Assembly (NCBI RefSeq): GCF_000247815.1
Contig: NC_021677.1
Coordinates: 45,792,864-45,856,863 of the forward strand
Source: Ficedula albicollis
Taxonomy: Eukaryota > Chordata > Aves > Passeriformes > Muscicapidae
Direction of reading: 5' to 3'
DNA: 64,000 bases
This document shows, one piece after another, positions 1 through 13,210 of the stretch (its first letter is position 1; each line of letters starts with the position of its first letter). The notes beneath the pieces are model-generated. The model was not told the DNA's origin and did not search any database. It saw nothing but the letters and a program-made list of their open reading frames with translations. Made by a program: the position numbers and the translations under genes.

Positions 1-569
1 TGTCGTGAACACAGAACTAATACAGAGTGCATGACAGATCTCATTTGCACAACAGATCTGCAGTGCAAACAAAAGCCAAAAATCCTTCTCTATTCATTCT
101 ATAAAGGAAGAAGGATTCACTAGATGAATAAATACTGGAGAGGCTTTGCATTAACAAACACTGGATATATTTACCCGTGTATTTTCTCATTCTACTGTCA
201 AACACTTGCAGAATTCCTGATCTCATTATAGTGATACTATTTAAAAAGGGGCCAATGCAAATATCTTCATCTGCATACCACCAAGAATGCAAGCCTAGTA
301 TCCAGGAGACAATAAGGACTATTTTGAGAAATATTTTCAAGTGACAGAAAGAAAAAAACACAACAGGGAGAGGGAAAAATATTCTACATAAAGATAAATC
401 AAACAGGTATTTCATTAGGCACAAAACAAGATATTATTTTTATTTGAATATGTCTGACTGAAGTTCCATCATCCACAAATAGCCAGCATAATGGAAAATG
501 CATACATCATTTGGAGGCCATACTTATTCACTAATATTTAGGTGGGGCAAATAAAAATTATTTGTAAAA
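1..569. other. Non-genic AT-rich sequence
   Basis: No gene, RNA or recognisable repeat is seen. A minus-strand open frame of 127 codons at 41-424 is rich in Phe, Leu and Ser, has no recognisable domain, and looks like a chance frame in AT-rich DNA. Confidence 0.6.
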
Positions 570-1180
570 ATCAAGGGATCATAAAATCATAGAAAGGCTT
601 GTGTTGGGAGGGCCTTAAATATCATCTAGTTGTAATTCACCATAGGCAGAGATGCCACCCACTAGATCAGGTTGCTCAAAGTCCCATCTCACCTGGCCTT
701 GAACATTCCACCCACATGTGGCATCCTGCACCTCTCCAGGCAACTTGTACTGGTGCCTCACTACCCTCACATTGAAAAATTTCCTCCTGGTATCTCATCT
801 AAATTCCTCCTCTTTCAGTTTAAAACCATTCCCCTTCCTTTATCACTACATGTGTAAAATGTTGGTCCCCTTCTTTTCTATAAACCCCTGGTAGGTACAG
901 GGAGGCAGCTCTCAAGTCTGGAGCCTTCAGCCTTCTCCTCTCCTGGATAAACAGCCCTGAGCTCCTTTGAGGGTGCAGATTCACAGCCCTCCTCATTCCA
1001 TTCCATCCCCATTCCAACAGCTGCATCTTTTCCTGTTCTGAGGGTCCCAGGGCAGAATTTGTGAGAGCAGGGTAAGGGGCAGGATCACCTCCCTCAGCCC
1101 TCCAGCCATGCTTCTCTGGAAGCAGCCCAGCACATCGGCAGTGCTCTGGGCTGTGAGCATGCACTGCTGCGGACACTCTT
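570..1180 (-). mobile_element. CR1 LINE fragment, 3' part, minus strand
   Basis: Read on the minus strand this is the 3' end of an avian CR1 retrotransposon. The element's 3' tip is at about 570-590 (ATCATAAAATCATAGAA), followed by the typical text on loss of the pasted copy: CATCTAGTTGTAATTC, CACTAGATCAGGTTGCTCAA, CCTCACTACCCTCACA and TTCAGTTTAAAACCATT. The section at about 1070-1165, with GGGGCAGGATCACCTCCCTC, also matches CR1. It is 5'-truncated as is usual for CR1, and has lost coding capacity: the 162-codon minus-strand frame overlapping it (820-1308) is not reverse transcriptase. It continues after an interruption at about 1475. Confidence 0.85.
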
Positions 1181-1474
1181 AGAGGCCCAGGAACAATTCC
1201 ACTTGCACTTTTTCCCAGGCTGTGAGCTTTCTCAGCTTTGCTCGGATCCTTTTCCCAGGATGGAAGTTTTCCCAGAGATAAGTGAGAAGAGAAAGAATTT
1301 AATAACATTGATTTAGCACCTGGTGGTGTTCATGGAACAGTATGTGAGGGATGTGACATGGGATGTTTTTCCTGTTGCCCTATGAGCTACTGTCCTGCTC
1401 TTTCTCTTCAATCCACCTTGTAAGTTGATGTTTTGTAACAAAGTGCCTTCTTTACCCCAAAAAGAAGGCATCAT
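1181..1474. other. Sequence interrupting the CR1 copy
   Basis: CR1 similarity seems to stop near 1170-1180 and resume near 1475-1515, leaving about 300 bp that I cannot align to CR1. CR1-like CATTGCTGGCTC-type text occurs on both sides (GCACTGCTG near 1160 and CACATTGCCAGCTC near 1508), so this could be an insertion with a duplicated flank. The segment ends in a pyrimidine-rich stretch and could be a small LTR or unclassified element. I do not recognise it. Confidence 0.35.
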
Positions 1475-1660
1475 TGCTATTATTCGCTGCTCCTAGCCCG
1501 ATAGTGACACATTGCCAGCTCATGTCCAGCTTTTCAATCACCAGAACCGAGTCTGCTGCTCTCAGTGAGCTCCCCCAGTCTCTGCTCATGCCTGGGGTTG
1601 CCCTGACCCGTGTGCAGCACCCTGCACTTGGACTTGTTGAGCCTTATAAGGTTCTTGTGG
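1475..1660 (-). mobile_element. CR1 LINE fragment, continuation, minus strand
   Basis: The stretch CTCATGTCCAGCTTTTCAAT, followed by GTGCAGCACCCTGCACTTGG and CTTGTTGAGCCTTATAAGG, matches the more 5' section of avian CR1 3' ends in minus orientation. Its order relative to the 570-1180 fragment is that of one original element, so the two pieces are probably one insertion that was later interrupted. Confidence 0.8.
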
Positions 1661-1779
1661 GATGCAGAAAATAAGAAAAACACACGTGTCACTTGCAAGC
1701 AGGAGGAAGCTGCTCATGTAAACAGTGTACTAAGCAGCATCACCTATAACATAATGGAAATAGAGATCCTGAGGTATCT

Positions 1780-1890
1780 TGATGGATAAGGCTAAATGTA
1801 AATATCATCTAGTCTGACCGCCACTCAAATACTGACCAGAGCTAATTTGTGTTTGAATTAAAGTACTACTCTTAAAAGAAGAATTTTAAA
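1780..1890 (-). mobile_element. Ancient CR1-like scrap, minus strand
   Basis: ATATCATCTAGTCTGACC followed by TAATTTGTGTTTGAATTAAAG resembles old amniote CR1 3' ends in minus orientation, but with heavy decay. The match is short, so it could also be chance. Confidence 0.45.
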
Positions 1891-4800
1891 ATTATGGAAA
1901 GATATTGTTTTAGCATGTATCTAACTTACCTACCCTCTACATTATTTCCCAAATGAGTTTACCCAAGTTCTAGCTCTGGTACTTCTGCTTGACACATTTA
2001 TAATTTATTATTGATTTTCTCTTTATTAATTCTGTCAGAGTATCCTCTTCCTCTTGATGACAGCCATAAACCAGAGTAAATGAATGGGTGAGAGAAGAAG
2101 CCAGTGATTAAACACTATCAAAAATTGTATACCTTTCAAAACATTGAAAGCTAGAGAGGCAGAGTAAGTAAGGGTTGTCTAAAGTGATATAAGATAGAGC
2201 TTGTGGATAATTTACCTTCCTTCCCTCCTCTAAAACATGATATCTAAACCAACAAGCACTTATTAATGTGCAGTAGAAATTAATATCATATATTTGACTA
2301 TGATTTCATATTTTTCATCCTGGCCCAAAAAAGCACTATGCCTCTAAGTGACTACAAGTCTACAGTTTGGGCTGCAGTCATATAGAAGTTATCATCTGAT
2401 TCTGATTTATCACCCCAGCAGGAGAGAGATCATATACAAGTTCCATGGATATTTAAACAGTAGCAAGCAGTCAGAGGTCTGATAGGAAAAAGACTAAAAC
2501 TTCCTTTTGGAAATTAACGATTAAGAAAATGGGACAGCAGGGGATGAGGGAGGGCTAGAGAAATGGAGAAAGAAATAAGGAAAAAAAAAACACTTTCCAT
2601 GTGAAATATTTCTAAGAGCAAAAGTAGAAGCTGCTGAATCCAGTTTTCAGTGAGTCCAGCATGCAGAAATACAATTGTACAAGATCTACACAAATCATTT
2701 TGCTATGATTCCCTTCAGAGCTTTTGGTCTTGGCCATATTTGGTTTGAGGTATTATTTTGTTTTTTATTTCCACTTCTACTCACCTGTTGCCATAAATTT
2801 TGTAAAAACTTTCTTGCCAGATATTTACAATATTCAAGAAAGACTTGTGTTATTAATAGTTTCTATTATTAGTAAATTCCAAATGCAATTTCTTAAAGGT
2901 TTTGTAACATTTTCCAGGATCTAACAGCCAAGCATGCTTCCTTCTAATTTTGACAGGTCAATATGACATGATATGCTTGGTTTAACACAGTAGGTTGAAG
3001 AGAGCTTATCTAAGGAGCAGTCTTCAGTGGCTGATACTTGCCAGGAAGAGCCCCAAACAGGCAGCATAGTAATTTCAAATATTGTCCTAGATGTCTTAAT
3101 GTCATCATTACACACTACCAGTAACATGCTAAGGAGAAAAAGATAACGATGCTCAAAATTTGTGTAGGAAGTATGAAGGATAAAAATCACAGAAGCAATG
3201 ATACTGATACACAAAACCTTATTCTTTTACTAACAGATCTTGTCTTTTACCTTGGAGTATGAATAGGGTCACCACAATTACTACAAACTCATCTTACTGG
3301 GAATGTTAGTAGATCATAAAGGCACATGGACAAGATAATTACCTAATTTCCCTTTGAGATAAAGGTAGATATCATTATTCTTAGTAAAGATCTCAGCAAA
3401 AACCAGAGTACAATTAAACATGGCTAATAGAAAAAGAAAATACAGTTGCACATTTTTCTACACCAGATGCAAAGACTACTGTAATGAAATTTTGTAGCTC
3501 AAAGAAAATGTGATAGATGAGGAGAAATGCGAATTTTACAGCTCAGTATGAGATGTCCTAAACAACATATGAAGGAATTATGTTGTACCCCTAATAGGTG
3601 ATATTTAAATGGGTTAGGTACAATGTCTAGAGAACTGCTGAGAGCTTAGTCAGTATCTGCAATAGTGCATGAAAAGATGAAAAACTATGAAGTGACTGGA
3701 AAAAAAGGCTTGTCAAACTGCCAGAGAGAGCAGTTCTGCCAGGTTGTAATAAAGAAGTTATTGGGACCTGCTGATTTAAGGATTTCTAGTTTAGTAGCTG
3801 TTACTTAATCTCCTTAATTATTGCAGGAAACAAAGCCTATTACATCGAGTTCCTTCCCCCTCTTCACCAAATACTTATTCAATGTATTTCAATATTCAGT
3901 CTTTATTGAACATCTCTGCCATTCCTGCATTCACATGATCAATTCCACTACTGCCATCCAGAAACATACTGGTAAAATTCAGGATTTATTTTGTTCTTCA
4001 TATAATATAATCCTCTTATTTTTCTTATTTCTGCTGACTATATATGTCACCTTCTGTTCTTCCCTTATCAGTTCTGTACAATTTCCAGTTTTTTATTTAC
4101 ACCATTAAAATCTTCTGTCATCTATTTTTCACATATACTTATTAATCATAATAGCATTTGCATCCCTGCAGAGTCACATTCTAATCAGTGTGACTCATAT
4201 TCTTCTATGGATTTTTTTGACATTTAGTAAAGTGAACATTTTCCAATTGCCATTGCTATTTTCAGTCATCACTGTTTTCTATTTTCTGCCACTGTTCCTT
4301 CTATGGCATGAAGACACAGGCATTTAACACCCAGTCCAAAGCAAATAATGTCCATTTGCACCAAAACAGGTTCTAAGACTCTGCTCAATTCCATGATACA
4401 TCAAAAGGAAAGTCTCAAACTTTGCGTAACACTTTGAGTTAGGAAACAGCTTGATTTATTCTTTTACATCAAGATTCAACAGTGATTGTGGAAAATCATC
4501 ACCTACAATTTCATAAATTCAAAGAATTCAGGGTTGGCAGGATGGTCTGTCTGCATGAATTCAGATGGAAGTCAATCACCATAACTGACATCACACACTA
4601 TATTGGGGCATACAGAAGAGAAAAACACAATAAAAAAAAAAAAAGCAAGCAGCCAAACTTTTAATTTTGTTCAGATTTTTCTAGTCCCTAGATAGTTTCA
4701 AGTCCAGTGAAGAAGCAGCATTTTCATTTTAAATACAATAAAACCTGGTCGTTTACAGAAACCAAATTTTTAGGAACCTTTACTAAGCTGCCATCTATAA

Positions 4801-5688
4801 GTACACATTGGTACACTACAGCAGAGTCCTCTGGGCCAGTGCTTAGCATACCTTCCTCCTGAAGAATTATTGTTCTAATAGATCCCAGTTATGAGCAAGT
4901 TCTGAGACATGACTGCCTCTGACAGGTACTATAAGTATAATTTAGTTACATCTTTTTTCCTTACTCATGCTCTTCTCCCAGTAAATTTGATGCTTGCTAC
5001 CCTAAATCAAACTTTTGTTACTGTAATCATTGTGGTTTTTGCCTGCCTACCTCACATGGCATTTTCAGATTCCTTTATGACACATTTAGAAAGCAAAAGG
5101 AAATTCTGGCCACCTAAAAGTCTCAAAATGCAACAAACTAAACAAAGTAAACATCCCGAGGAGGTTAGGAAAGTTCAAATTGGATCTTTGTTTCCATGTT
5201 GATTTTCTGAAGCTTGCAGCAGTGGGACATATAGCTGTATCATACAGGGCAGAAGAGAAGCCAGACCAACCAAACCTATTCCAGGATGATAAACGTATTT
5301 AATCAGAAGGCACTATGAAACTTGGTTTGCAGGCAAACATAATAAATTTATCTTCATCTAGGTACATCAAAAAGTTGTCAAGAAAAAGTAACATTTCACT
5401 TTATTGGGGAAACTCTCATTAAATGTGGGATAGGCAATGATGGAAGGTGTTCTACTGCAATACTAAACCTGAAACCCAATAAAACCTATAACACTGAGAC
5501 GATATAAGAAAAGGATTTGTTTTAAAACACCTGATTCTATGGAAATTGTATGAAGATCCCTACATGCACAGAATGGTGATTTCAGAGGAAGAATATTGCT
5601 TTTGTATTATTTCAGATTAAATGTGCATATGCATACATAAATATACACTCAGAGGCATACCTCCTTACCAGTTCTGCTACTACTTTTT
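1891..5688. other. Non-genic sequence, about 3.8 kb
   Basis: AT-rich single-copy-looking DNA with no gene, RNA or clear mobile element. It contains simple A runs near 2580 and 4630. Open frames of 60-97 codons are present on both strands but are hydrophobic chance frames with no domain signature. Confidence 0.6.
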
Positions 5689-5860
5689 TAGTAAAATTAT
5701 TTAATTTTGTGGGTTTGGCTGTAGTCAATACATTGATTTGGTTTGACTATTTTTACTTCAGTAGAGGTGTTGCTTAGTAAAATTATTTAATTTTGTGGGT
5801 TTGGCAGTAGTCAATACATTGATTTGGTTTGACTGTTTTTACTTCAGTAGAGGTGTTGTC
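5689..5860. repeat. Tandem duplication, 86 bp x 2
   Basis: Two direct, abutting copies (5689-5774 and 5775-5860), each starting TAGTAAAATTATTTAATTTT and ending in AGAGGTGTTG. By eye they differ at two internal bases plus the last few. No coding role is visible. Confidence 0.95.
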
Positions 5861-7435
5861 TAAAATTAGTTTAACTTTTAAAAGATTTCACAGCCCAATT
5901 TAAAAGAAGTTTATACAATGAATCATACCAATCAAGAACTTCAGCTGCTGTTCCTAACAACCAAGTTTCCTACCTATCTGCAATACTCTTATCAATCAAA
6001 TACAAATCCTTCATACAAATTGTATGCAATGAGCTTTAAAATAATTTATAGAAATGCTTCCAATCTTTGGATGTAACATAATATTATTTCTCAAAAGCAT
6101 AACTGCAGCATTGCTCATCTTTAAAAAAGAGCTTGTAGACCTTATTCAAATATATAAGGTCTATATTCTTACATAATTATTTCAGGTATTCCTAAATTTC
6201 TGGTCATACAACCATAAACTTAACCATAGCCTGATCTATCACCATATATTGGCACTAGTTTCTCTCTTTGACCAGGCCATTATCCAGACACTGATGAAGA
6301 GGAAGATGTTCTAGCCTTTGTACATAAATATAATTATCAAAGTTTAACACTTGAAACTAATGCATTTAGTGTTCAGTGAAACTTTGCTTTTAAATGCTGA
6401 AATAAAAAATACTATACAAATCTAAATATACCAATAAGAGATTTTAAATCCCACAGATCTCAAAGGTATTACAAACCTCCCACTTTTGTCAATACACAAC
6501 AAAATTAAAAGTGTGTGCCTTCCTGAAGTCTTGTCATTCATAGATTTTGGCATTTAAGGAAACTAAATTTCCAGCTGAATTCCCACCACAGGACATAAAA
6601 GGAATCTGCATGGATAGATTGTTTGACATTTCATAACACCTACTTCTCCACTGGCACATTTTTAGAATTTTCCTTTTTTACCTGACTGCCTATTTTCACA
6701 AGCCTTTTCTGCATACATAAATTTGGAGGGTTTTTTAGAAGATATGTACTTCTACCAACTTCTGCTGAAATTGTTCAGTAGAGTCAGTAACTTTAGAAAT
6801 TTTAAAATTCACAACTTAAGAGAAACAGGTTTTCCTGTTCAAATTCATATATGCAGATAGTCTGATTGCGTAAAGTCACATATCCACAGAAAAGTGACTT
6901 TAAAGAACAGCAAGGAATGAAGGAATTCAAAACATCTACCTAGGTGTTCAGCATAGTGCACTAGGGGAAAACTCAGCTTTACTGAAAGTCCAGATCTCTG
7001 TGCTCTTTGAGGAACTCACTATATACACCAGCATGCAGAATTCCATGTTTTGTATTACTTCTTGAGCTCAGTCACTGGTAGCAGTCTAATTACAGAAGCA
7101 TGGAGTTCACAGTTCACCATCCATAAAATTACCCCTCTTCCTAAAGCTGAACTAGCTCATTTAAATGTAGCTTGGATAACCTCAGGATGAACTGAAACAT
7201 CTCTTTAGCTGTTGGTGAAGAAACAGAGTAAATTAACCTGAGATGCTTGGATTTCAGTGACTTAGGGGGGTTGCATGGTTTTCTAAGTGAAAAGGGAGAA
7301 CTGTTCCTACAATGGCATCTACTACTTAGAAGTTTTTAGAAACTTACAGAAAAAACACATCAAAATGACCAATACCTGTGACTTACTCCACAGATGCAGA
7401 ATGACTGTAGAATTGCACCACAAATTGGTTTTAGA
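5861..7435. other. Non-genic sequence, about 1.6 kb
   Basis: AT-rich sequence without a supported gene or recognised repeat. Confidence 0.6.
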
Positions 7436-7727
7436 AAGGTACCACCCAAAGGGCTGGATTGTGACTTTCTTCTACTACATTTAAATTTTTTAGATATAGA
7501 TACTCATATGTAAAGATAGCTCATTTATTAGGGACAATATGGGTAACAGCTAATGCTAGAAAATCATATCTTCTTAAAAATAAGGTACCACCCAAAGGGC
7601 TGGATTGTGACTTTCTTCTACTACATTTAAATTTTTTAGATATAGATACTCATATGTAAAGATAGCTCATTTATTAGGGACAATATGGGTAACAGCTGAT
7701 GCTAGAAAATCATATATTCTTAAAAAT
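7436..7727. repeat. Tandem duplication, 146 bp x 2
   Basis: Direct abutting copies at 7436-7581 and 7582-7727. Each opens with AAGGTACCACCCAAAGGGCT and closes with TTCTTAAAAAT. Two base differences are visible (AGCTAATG versus AGCTGATG, and CATATCTT versus CATATATT), which suggests a young event. Confidence 0.97.
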
Positions 7728-8147
7728 CCAGTCAGGAGTGAGATTCCAGAGCTGGCTGACTGTGGGATGGCACATTAATACACTGGCAAACTGTCACTCT
7801 GATGTGTCGCTGAGAAGGAAGTCACCATTTCTTTCTAGAAGTCTCTCTGGTTTGCCTTACTCACATGGTCAAGTTTGTAAAGTTTTCACATGTCCTATTT
7901 GGGGAATACCTTTTCCCACCTAGACAATGTGTACCCAACCAAGGCTAGAGAAAGAGTGGGAGAAATTACCTTCTTCTTCAACAGAGTGACTGTCAGAGTT
8001 ATCTAGACATATTTCACTCTTATTATTCCTGCCATTAAAAGGACTTAAAGACTTTAATACTAAGTTTAATTTTTTAAGTGCCACAGTTCTTAAATTTAAG
8101 GTAAGGAGCTCAAAACTTGAAAGCCCTGGGTAGGTCAGACTACTTGA
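7728..8147. other. Non-genic spacer between two tandem duplications
   Basis: No gene or repeat is recognised. Small open frames on both strands (74 and 81 codons) have no recognisable content. Confidence 0.55.
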
Positions 8148-8369
8148 TTCAATAGTCTCTATCACACTTTAAAAGGCATGTATATTCATTTTATTGACTC
8201 TATTTGGGAACTGCTTTTATTTGTAGAAACTGTAATACTTCCCACAAAGAAGCTACATTTCAATAGTCTCTATCACACTTTAAAAGGCATGCATATTCAT
8301 TTTATTGACTCTATTTGGAAACTGCTTTTATCTGTAGAAACTGTAATACTTCACACAAAGAAGCTACAT
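8148..8369. repeat. Tandem duplication, 111 bp x 2
   Basis: Direct abutting copies at 8148-8258 and 8259-8369, each starting TTCAATAGTCTCTATCACAC and ending AGAAGCTACAT. About four substitutions separate them. Because 111 is a multiple of three, one open frame runs through both copies and yields a repeated peptide; I do not regard this as coding. Confidence 0.97.
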
Positions 8370-11290
8370 CCCTGTATTTAATTTTCATCAGCAGAATAGT
8401 TACAACCCTCTCAGAACACACTACAAAAATGGTAAACATATGCTCTTTGGTAGCCTCAGAGGTAACTGCTCCTGTGACCTACTCTGTGTCCTGGAGAAGA
8501 CTAACATTACAGTTTCCATCTCCCAGTTGGAGCTGTTTGCTGTTGTGCTTTTTCCTTCCCATCCCAGACCCCCTACCTGTGCCATCTCTTCTCAGCAATG
8601 TCTTCTAGTGTGCTCACCTCTTAGAGTAGTGCCTGCTGACTTGCCCAGACCATCAATCACCAACAACTGAGACTGCTAACAGGAAGCTCATCCTACCAAC
8701 CTCTCTAGGCACCAGCTCTAGAACCCTGTTTTAAGAAAAAAAACATGCCATTATTTATTGGTATACCAGCCAACCCTCATCAACCTTTCTCTAGGCAGCT
8801 ATTCTGCAGCCTGCTCTGATAAGAAGCATCTATTAAATCCACACCAAAACAATCTCTCCACCAACAGTTTATCTACACCCGCTATCTACTGCATCTGGCA
8901 GGAATAATGAGACACAGTTGGTCTTACAGCTCAAATAAGGGCAGAGTAGGTTCCCACTCCATTCAGGGTTCTGGATGTTTGCCTTACATGGCTTTTTCTT
9001 CTGCTTCTCATATTTAACTATCACTCTGTTTTTTGAAAATGTGTAAGGTTCCCTGATACTCTGTCTGGCAGTCTGAAAAAGAAGTTTATCACAGGCCGAC
9101 ACATGCAGAAAGCGTTTTTCTGATTTTGAATTCATACTGTTTTAAGTGTTGCTGCTTTTGTTCCAGAGTAGAAGAGGGGCTCTTTTTACAGCTGCATCTG
9201 TTTGTGTAATAGACATTATCTCCTTCCACAGCCTTTGCTTTTCCTTGAATAAACAAGTACTAAGTATTGAAACTTCACAAAAATATTGGTGAGAGCTTTA
9301 AATGACTGAACCAAATACACATTAGCAAATACATTTTAAATTCTAAAATGTACTCAGATGAAACTGTCTAACAGAAGATGAGCAAGGAGAGTTTTTAGAG
9401 TAACACAAACAGCGTGAGATCACACCTTGTACCTGTGAAAACAAGAGAAAATGCAAAAAGGTATCAACTTAACACTCTTTGTTCAAAAAGTATCTTAAAT
9501 AGTACTGAATTGTGCTTAACACTTACAAAGGCATATATTATGAACTAATTGAACTTCAAGCAGGAGTCACAAAGGTACTTTTTACGATGTAATAGACAAA
9601 TCAATAATAAATGCTGCATGTTTATTAACGACTCCACCACCCATTCTGGATGTTCAAGATACCTTCTAGTTGTTATGAGGTACAGTCACATCCCAGCACA
9701 CAGTGCTTTCACACTGTCACAGCATGAGCTCAATAAGTATCAGGGCTCACTGGGGAGTGCACCATCTCCAGGGAACAAACTCAGACTCACATCTGGCTCC
9801 TGAGCTGACACTGAACCCCTGTCTTTCTGCCCCTGCTCCCCTTCTTCGTGAGTGAATGGGAATAACACAAAACAAATGCTGCTAATGGCCCTTTATTTTA
9901 TTCTGGAAACTATAATATTGACATTCCCCTGTATCACCAACTCATCTTTTAACAGCTGCATTGCAGGAAATTCAAGCCCTGACAGAAGATGTGTATATAT
10001 TACTGTTAGTTATATGTTCAATTAAAGGTTGTTTATATAAAATTTTGGCTCATAATCAGTTTAGAGGGAAATAAATTTAAAAAATGAGATGTCACCTATT
10101 CTTTCTGAAGTGCTCAGAGTTGTGTATATGTAACATGATGTTGTAACTTAATTGAAAGTGTCTTTAAAGTTAATATAATGAAAAATTGCCTGTCTCGAGG
10201 AAAACTTGGATATTTCAAGAGAGTGAAATAAGAAATAATATGTTTTCCTGCCCAGGAAGAAGGGTTTGTCTACAAAAAGCAAAGGAAGGAACATCTGAAG
10301 CACTGTAAAACACTAAAAACAAATTTCTTTCTTTCACCTATTTGTAGAGTAAGGATTAAATTACTTTGACTTTTTAGCCAAACACAAAGGTAGCACTATA
10401 CATGACTGCAGCAGATACATGGCAAAAGAAAAGTAAAAATTTTTTAAAGGAAATACGAAACTACTATCAACATTGTTAGTACCTAAATCAAAGCAATAGT
10501 TTAAATATATGTATCTGTGCTATATTTATATATATACACACACACAAATATAGTGTGTATATGTAGAGCTATTAAATCTAGAAATGAATGAGCACAACTT
10601 TGGACATTGAATGGCTGGTCTGCAGATCAGATTCTATTCACACATAATCTATATTTGAAAGCTATTACTAGTCCTTCAGCTGTCCTGGATAATGTTTTCT
10701 GCCACCATTTATTTTCACTTTCCAACTCTGAATAGAATAGGATATAATATGACCCCAGATCTGGCAAATAGACATTTGGTTAAGCACTGACTTCCTAATG
10801 ACAACCCTGGTATAGATGGGTGAAGTCAGGTCTCAAATTACGACAGCAATTCAAGGAATATCATGTTTAAATACAATATTCTACATAAAATAGCAACAGA
10901 TGAAAAAAAACAGAAGCACAATAATTCAAAGGTCATTCTACTATAAAATGAAATCTGGTTTCACTACTCACCTCTTAATTTATATCTAACAAATTGGGTG
11001 TACAAAGTCAGACATTAATACAGTTAGAAAGCAACATCATGCTATCACAGGTAACTGATACCTGATTAAATTTATGTGCTCTTCCACTACACTAAAACAT
11101 GTTGACAGATACCAAAAATATCTACACTTTTAGGGATCTCTAATTATGAATTAATTACTTAACATCTCGCTTTGCTGTCTCTTCCTGCTGTGAACATACA
11201 CTTACTGGTTCTCACAGCAACCAATTTATATTTAATAATGTAGCAGAAGGTTATATTAGACCTACATTAAAAAGCCATATTTGATACATG
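8370..11290. other. Non-genic sequence, about 2.9 kb
   Basis: No supported gene. It includes a short AT/CA microsatellite at about 10503-10562. The small open frames at 8315-8670, 8869-9135 and 9549-9803 are unrecognised. Confidence 0.6.
10532..10562. repeat. AT/CA microsatellite with inverted repeat
   Basis: ATATACACAC at 10532-10541 is the exact inverted complement of GTGTGTATAT at 10553-10562, with an 11 bp loop between them. It lies in an alternating AT/CA tract and is probably a by-product of the simple repeat. Confidence 0.8.
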
Positions 11291-12250
11291 CAGTAGCACA
11301 TGATAATAATAATGGTTGCTGATTAAATTAGTCAGATTGGTAGAAAAAAGTCTTGGATCACAGAATCTCACACATCAGAGAAAGAAAAAGACATATTATT
11401 TCATCCAGTACATCTATCTACTGATCCATAATTTATCTCAGGATATATTTTGAAATTTTCGTCTAGCTCAATTTTAAATGTCTCCAATAATGATACTTTC
11501 ATTGCTTTTCTACAAAGCCAGCAAATCTTTTCAAGAGAAACTTTTTTCAAGTAATGATTAACTGAACTAGCCTAAGATATTATTTGTGTTCCAATTATAA
11601 TCTTTAGGTATTAATAAATAGCAACAATTTCACCAGATCTTATTTTTTCATACATAAAAACAGTAGTTAAAATAAAACAAAATATGAGTGAGACACGGAT
11701 TTTTTCCCTCTAAATTACTGGCAAGGACATTGAAATCAGATGAGCATCTGTCTTACAAATAAGCTCTGCTCCTTAAGCTAGATTCTCCACAAAGAGAGCA
11801 TAATTCAAAGACCTTAACTCATCATGAAAAAGAAAAAAAATTACAATAAACACCACAGTTTGGGTAGTATTATTTTAAACAAAATTAAAAATAGCATTAA
11901 ATGAGGGAGTTGTGATGAAAGGGAGAGATCAAAACCATTCTCCCAGGCAACAGACAAAAACTGGCTAGTCAAAAACTCTCATTAGAGCAGATATATATTT
12001 TAAACTGAAAAGTAACTTTGGCAAATGTTGTTCTTGTAATATTCTCTTGTTTACAGTCTAACAGATATCTTTTTGCAAAGATCTAAACCCCTGAAAGAAC
12101 GTAACTAATTGAAATTACAAAGATGTCTAACTCATTAAAATATGCAAGCTTCATAGCCCTCGCTTAACACCTTAAATGGCAAAATTCTTAGGAATACAAG
12201 CTTTTGATGAAAGGTTTTGGATTCTGCTAACCAGTTTCCTTCCCCTTTCA
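11291..12250. repeat. 960 bp tandem duplication, copy 1 (segments A+B)
   Basis: First copy of a 960 bp direct tandem duplication. It starts CAGTAGCACATGATAATAAT and ends CCTTCCCCTTTCA. Line-by-line comparison with 12251-13210 shows no difference. It comprises segment A (11291-11590) and segment B (11591-12250), with B present a third time at 14076-14735. No gene is seen inside. Confidence 0.98.
11340..11530 (-). mobile_element. Ancient CR1-like scrap inside segment A, copy 1
   Basis: AGCTCAATTTTAAATGTCTC followed by CAATAATGATACTTTCATTG, with ATCACAGAATC upstream, resembles old amniote CR1 3' sequence in minus orientation. It is heavily decayed, so it was present long before the duplication. 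The same scrap recurs at about 12300-12490. Confidence 0.5.
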
Positions 12251-13210
12251 CAGTAGCACATGATAATAATAATGGTTGCTGATTAAATTAGTCAGATTGG
12301 TAGAAAAAAGTCTTGGATCACAGAATCTCACACATCAGAGAAAGAAAAAGACATATTATTTCATCCAGTACATCTATCTACTGATCCATAATTTATCTCA
12401 GGATATATTTTGAAATTTTCGTCTAGCTCAATTTTAAATGTCTCCAATAATGATACTTTCATTGCTTTTCTACAAAGCCAGCAAATCTTTTCAAGAGAAA
12501 CTTTTTTCAAGTAATGATTAACTGAACTAGCCTAAGATATTATTTGTGTTCCAATTATAATCTTTAGGTATTAATAAATAGCAACAATTTCACCAGATCT
12601 TATTTTTTCATACATAAAAACAGTAGTTAAAATAAAACAAAATATGAGTGAGACACGGATTTTTTCCCTCTAAATTACTGGCAAGGACATTGAAATCAGA
12701 TGAGCATCTGTCTTACAAATAAGCTCTGCTCCTTAAGCTAGATTCTCCACAAAGAGAGCATAATTCAAAGACCTTAACTCATCATGAAAAAGAAAAAAAA
12801 TTACAATAAACACCACAGTTTGGGTAGTATTATTTTAAACAAAATTAAAAATAGCATTAAATGAGGGAGTTGTGATGAAAGGGAGAGATCAAAACCATTC
12901 TCCCAGGCAACAGACAAAAACTGGCTAGTCAAAAACTCTCATTAGAGCAGATATATATTTTAAACTGAAAAGTAACTTTGGCAAATGTTGTTCTTGTAAT
13001 ATTCTCTTGTTTACAGTCTAACAGATATCTTTTTGCAAAGATCTAAACCCCTGAAAGAACGTAACTAATTGAAATTACAAAGATGTCTAACTCATTAAAA
13101 TATGCAAGCTTCATAGCCCTCGCTTAACACCTTAAATGGCAAAATTCTTAGGAATACAAGCTTTTGATGAAAGGTTTTGGATTCTGCTAACCAGTTTCCT
13201 TCCCCTTTCA
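12251..13210. repeat. 960 bp tandem duplication, copy 2 (segments A+B)
   Basis: Second copy, abutting copy 1, with no visible difference over 960 bp. It then runs into unique segment C at 13211. The junction at 12250/12251 joins the end of B to the start of A with no shared bases, compared with the flanks at 11290 and 13211. Confidence 0.98.
12300..12490 (-). mobile_element. Ancient CR1-like scrap inside segment A, copy 2
   Basis: Identical duplicate of the scrap at 11340-11530, carried along by the 960 bp duplication and not an independent insertion. Confidence 0.5.

Noticed and set aside
820..1308. 162-codon minus-strand open frame
   Set aside because: It largely overlaps CR1 3' sequence and the interrupting segment, does not match the CR1 reverse transcriptase, and has no recognisable domain.
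8178..8608. Repeated peptide in the frames over the 8.1 kb doublet
   Set aside because: Same reason: a 111 bp unit keeps the frame. No known protein is recognised.
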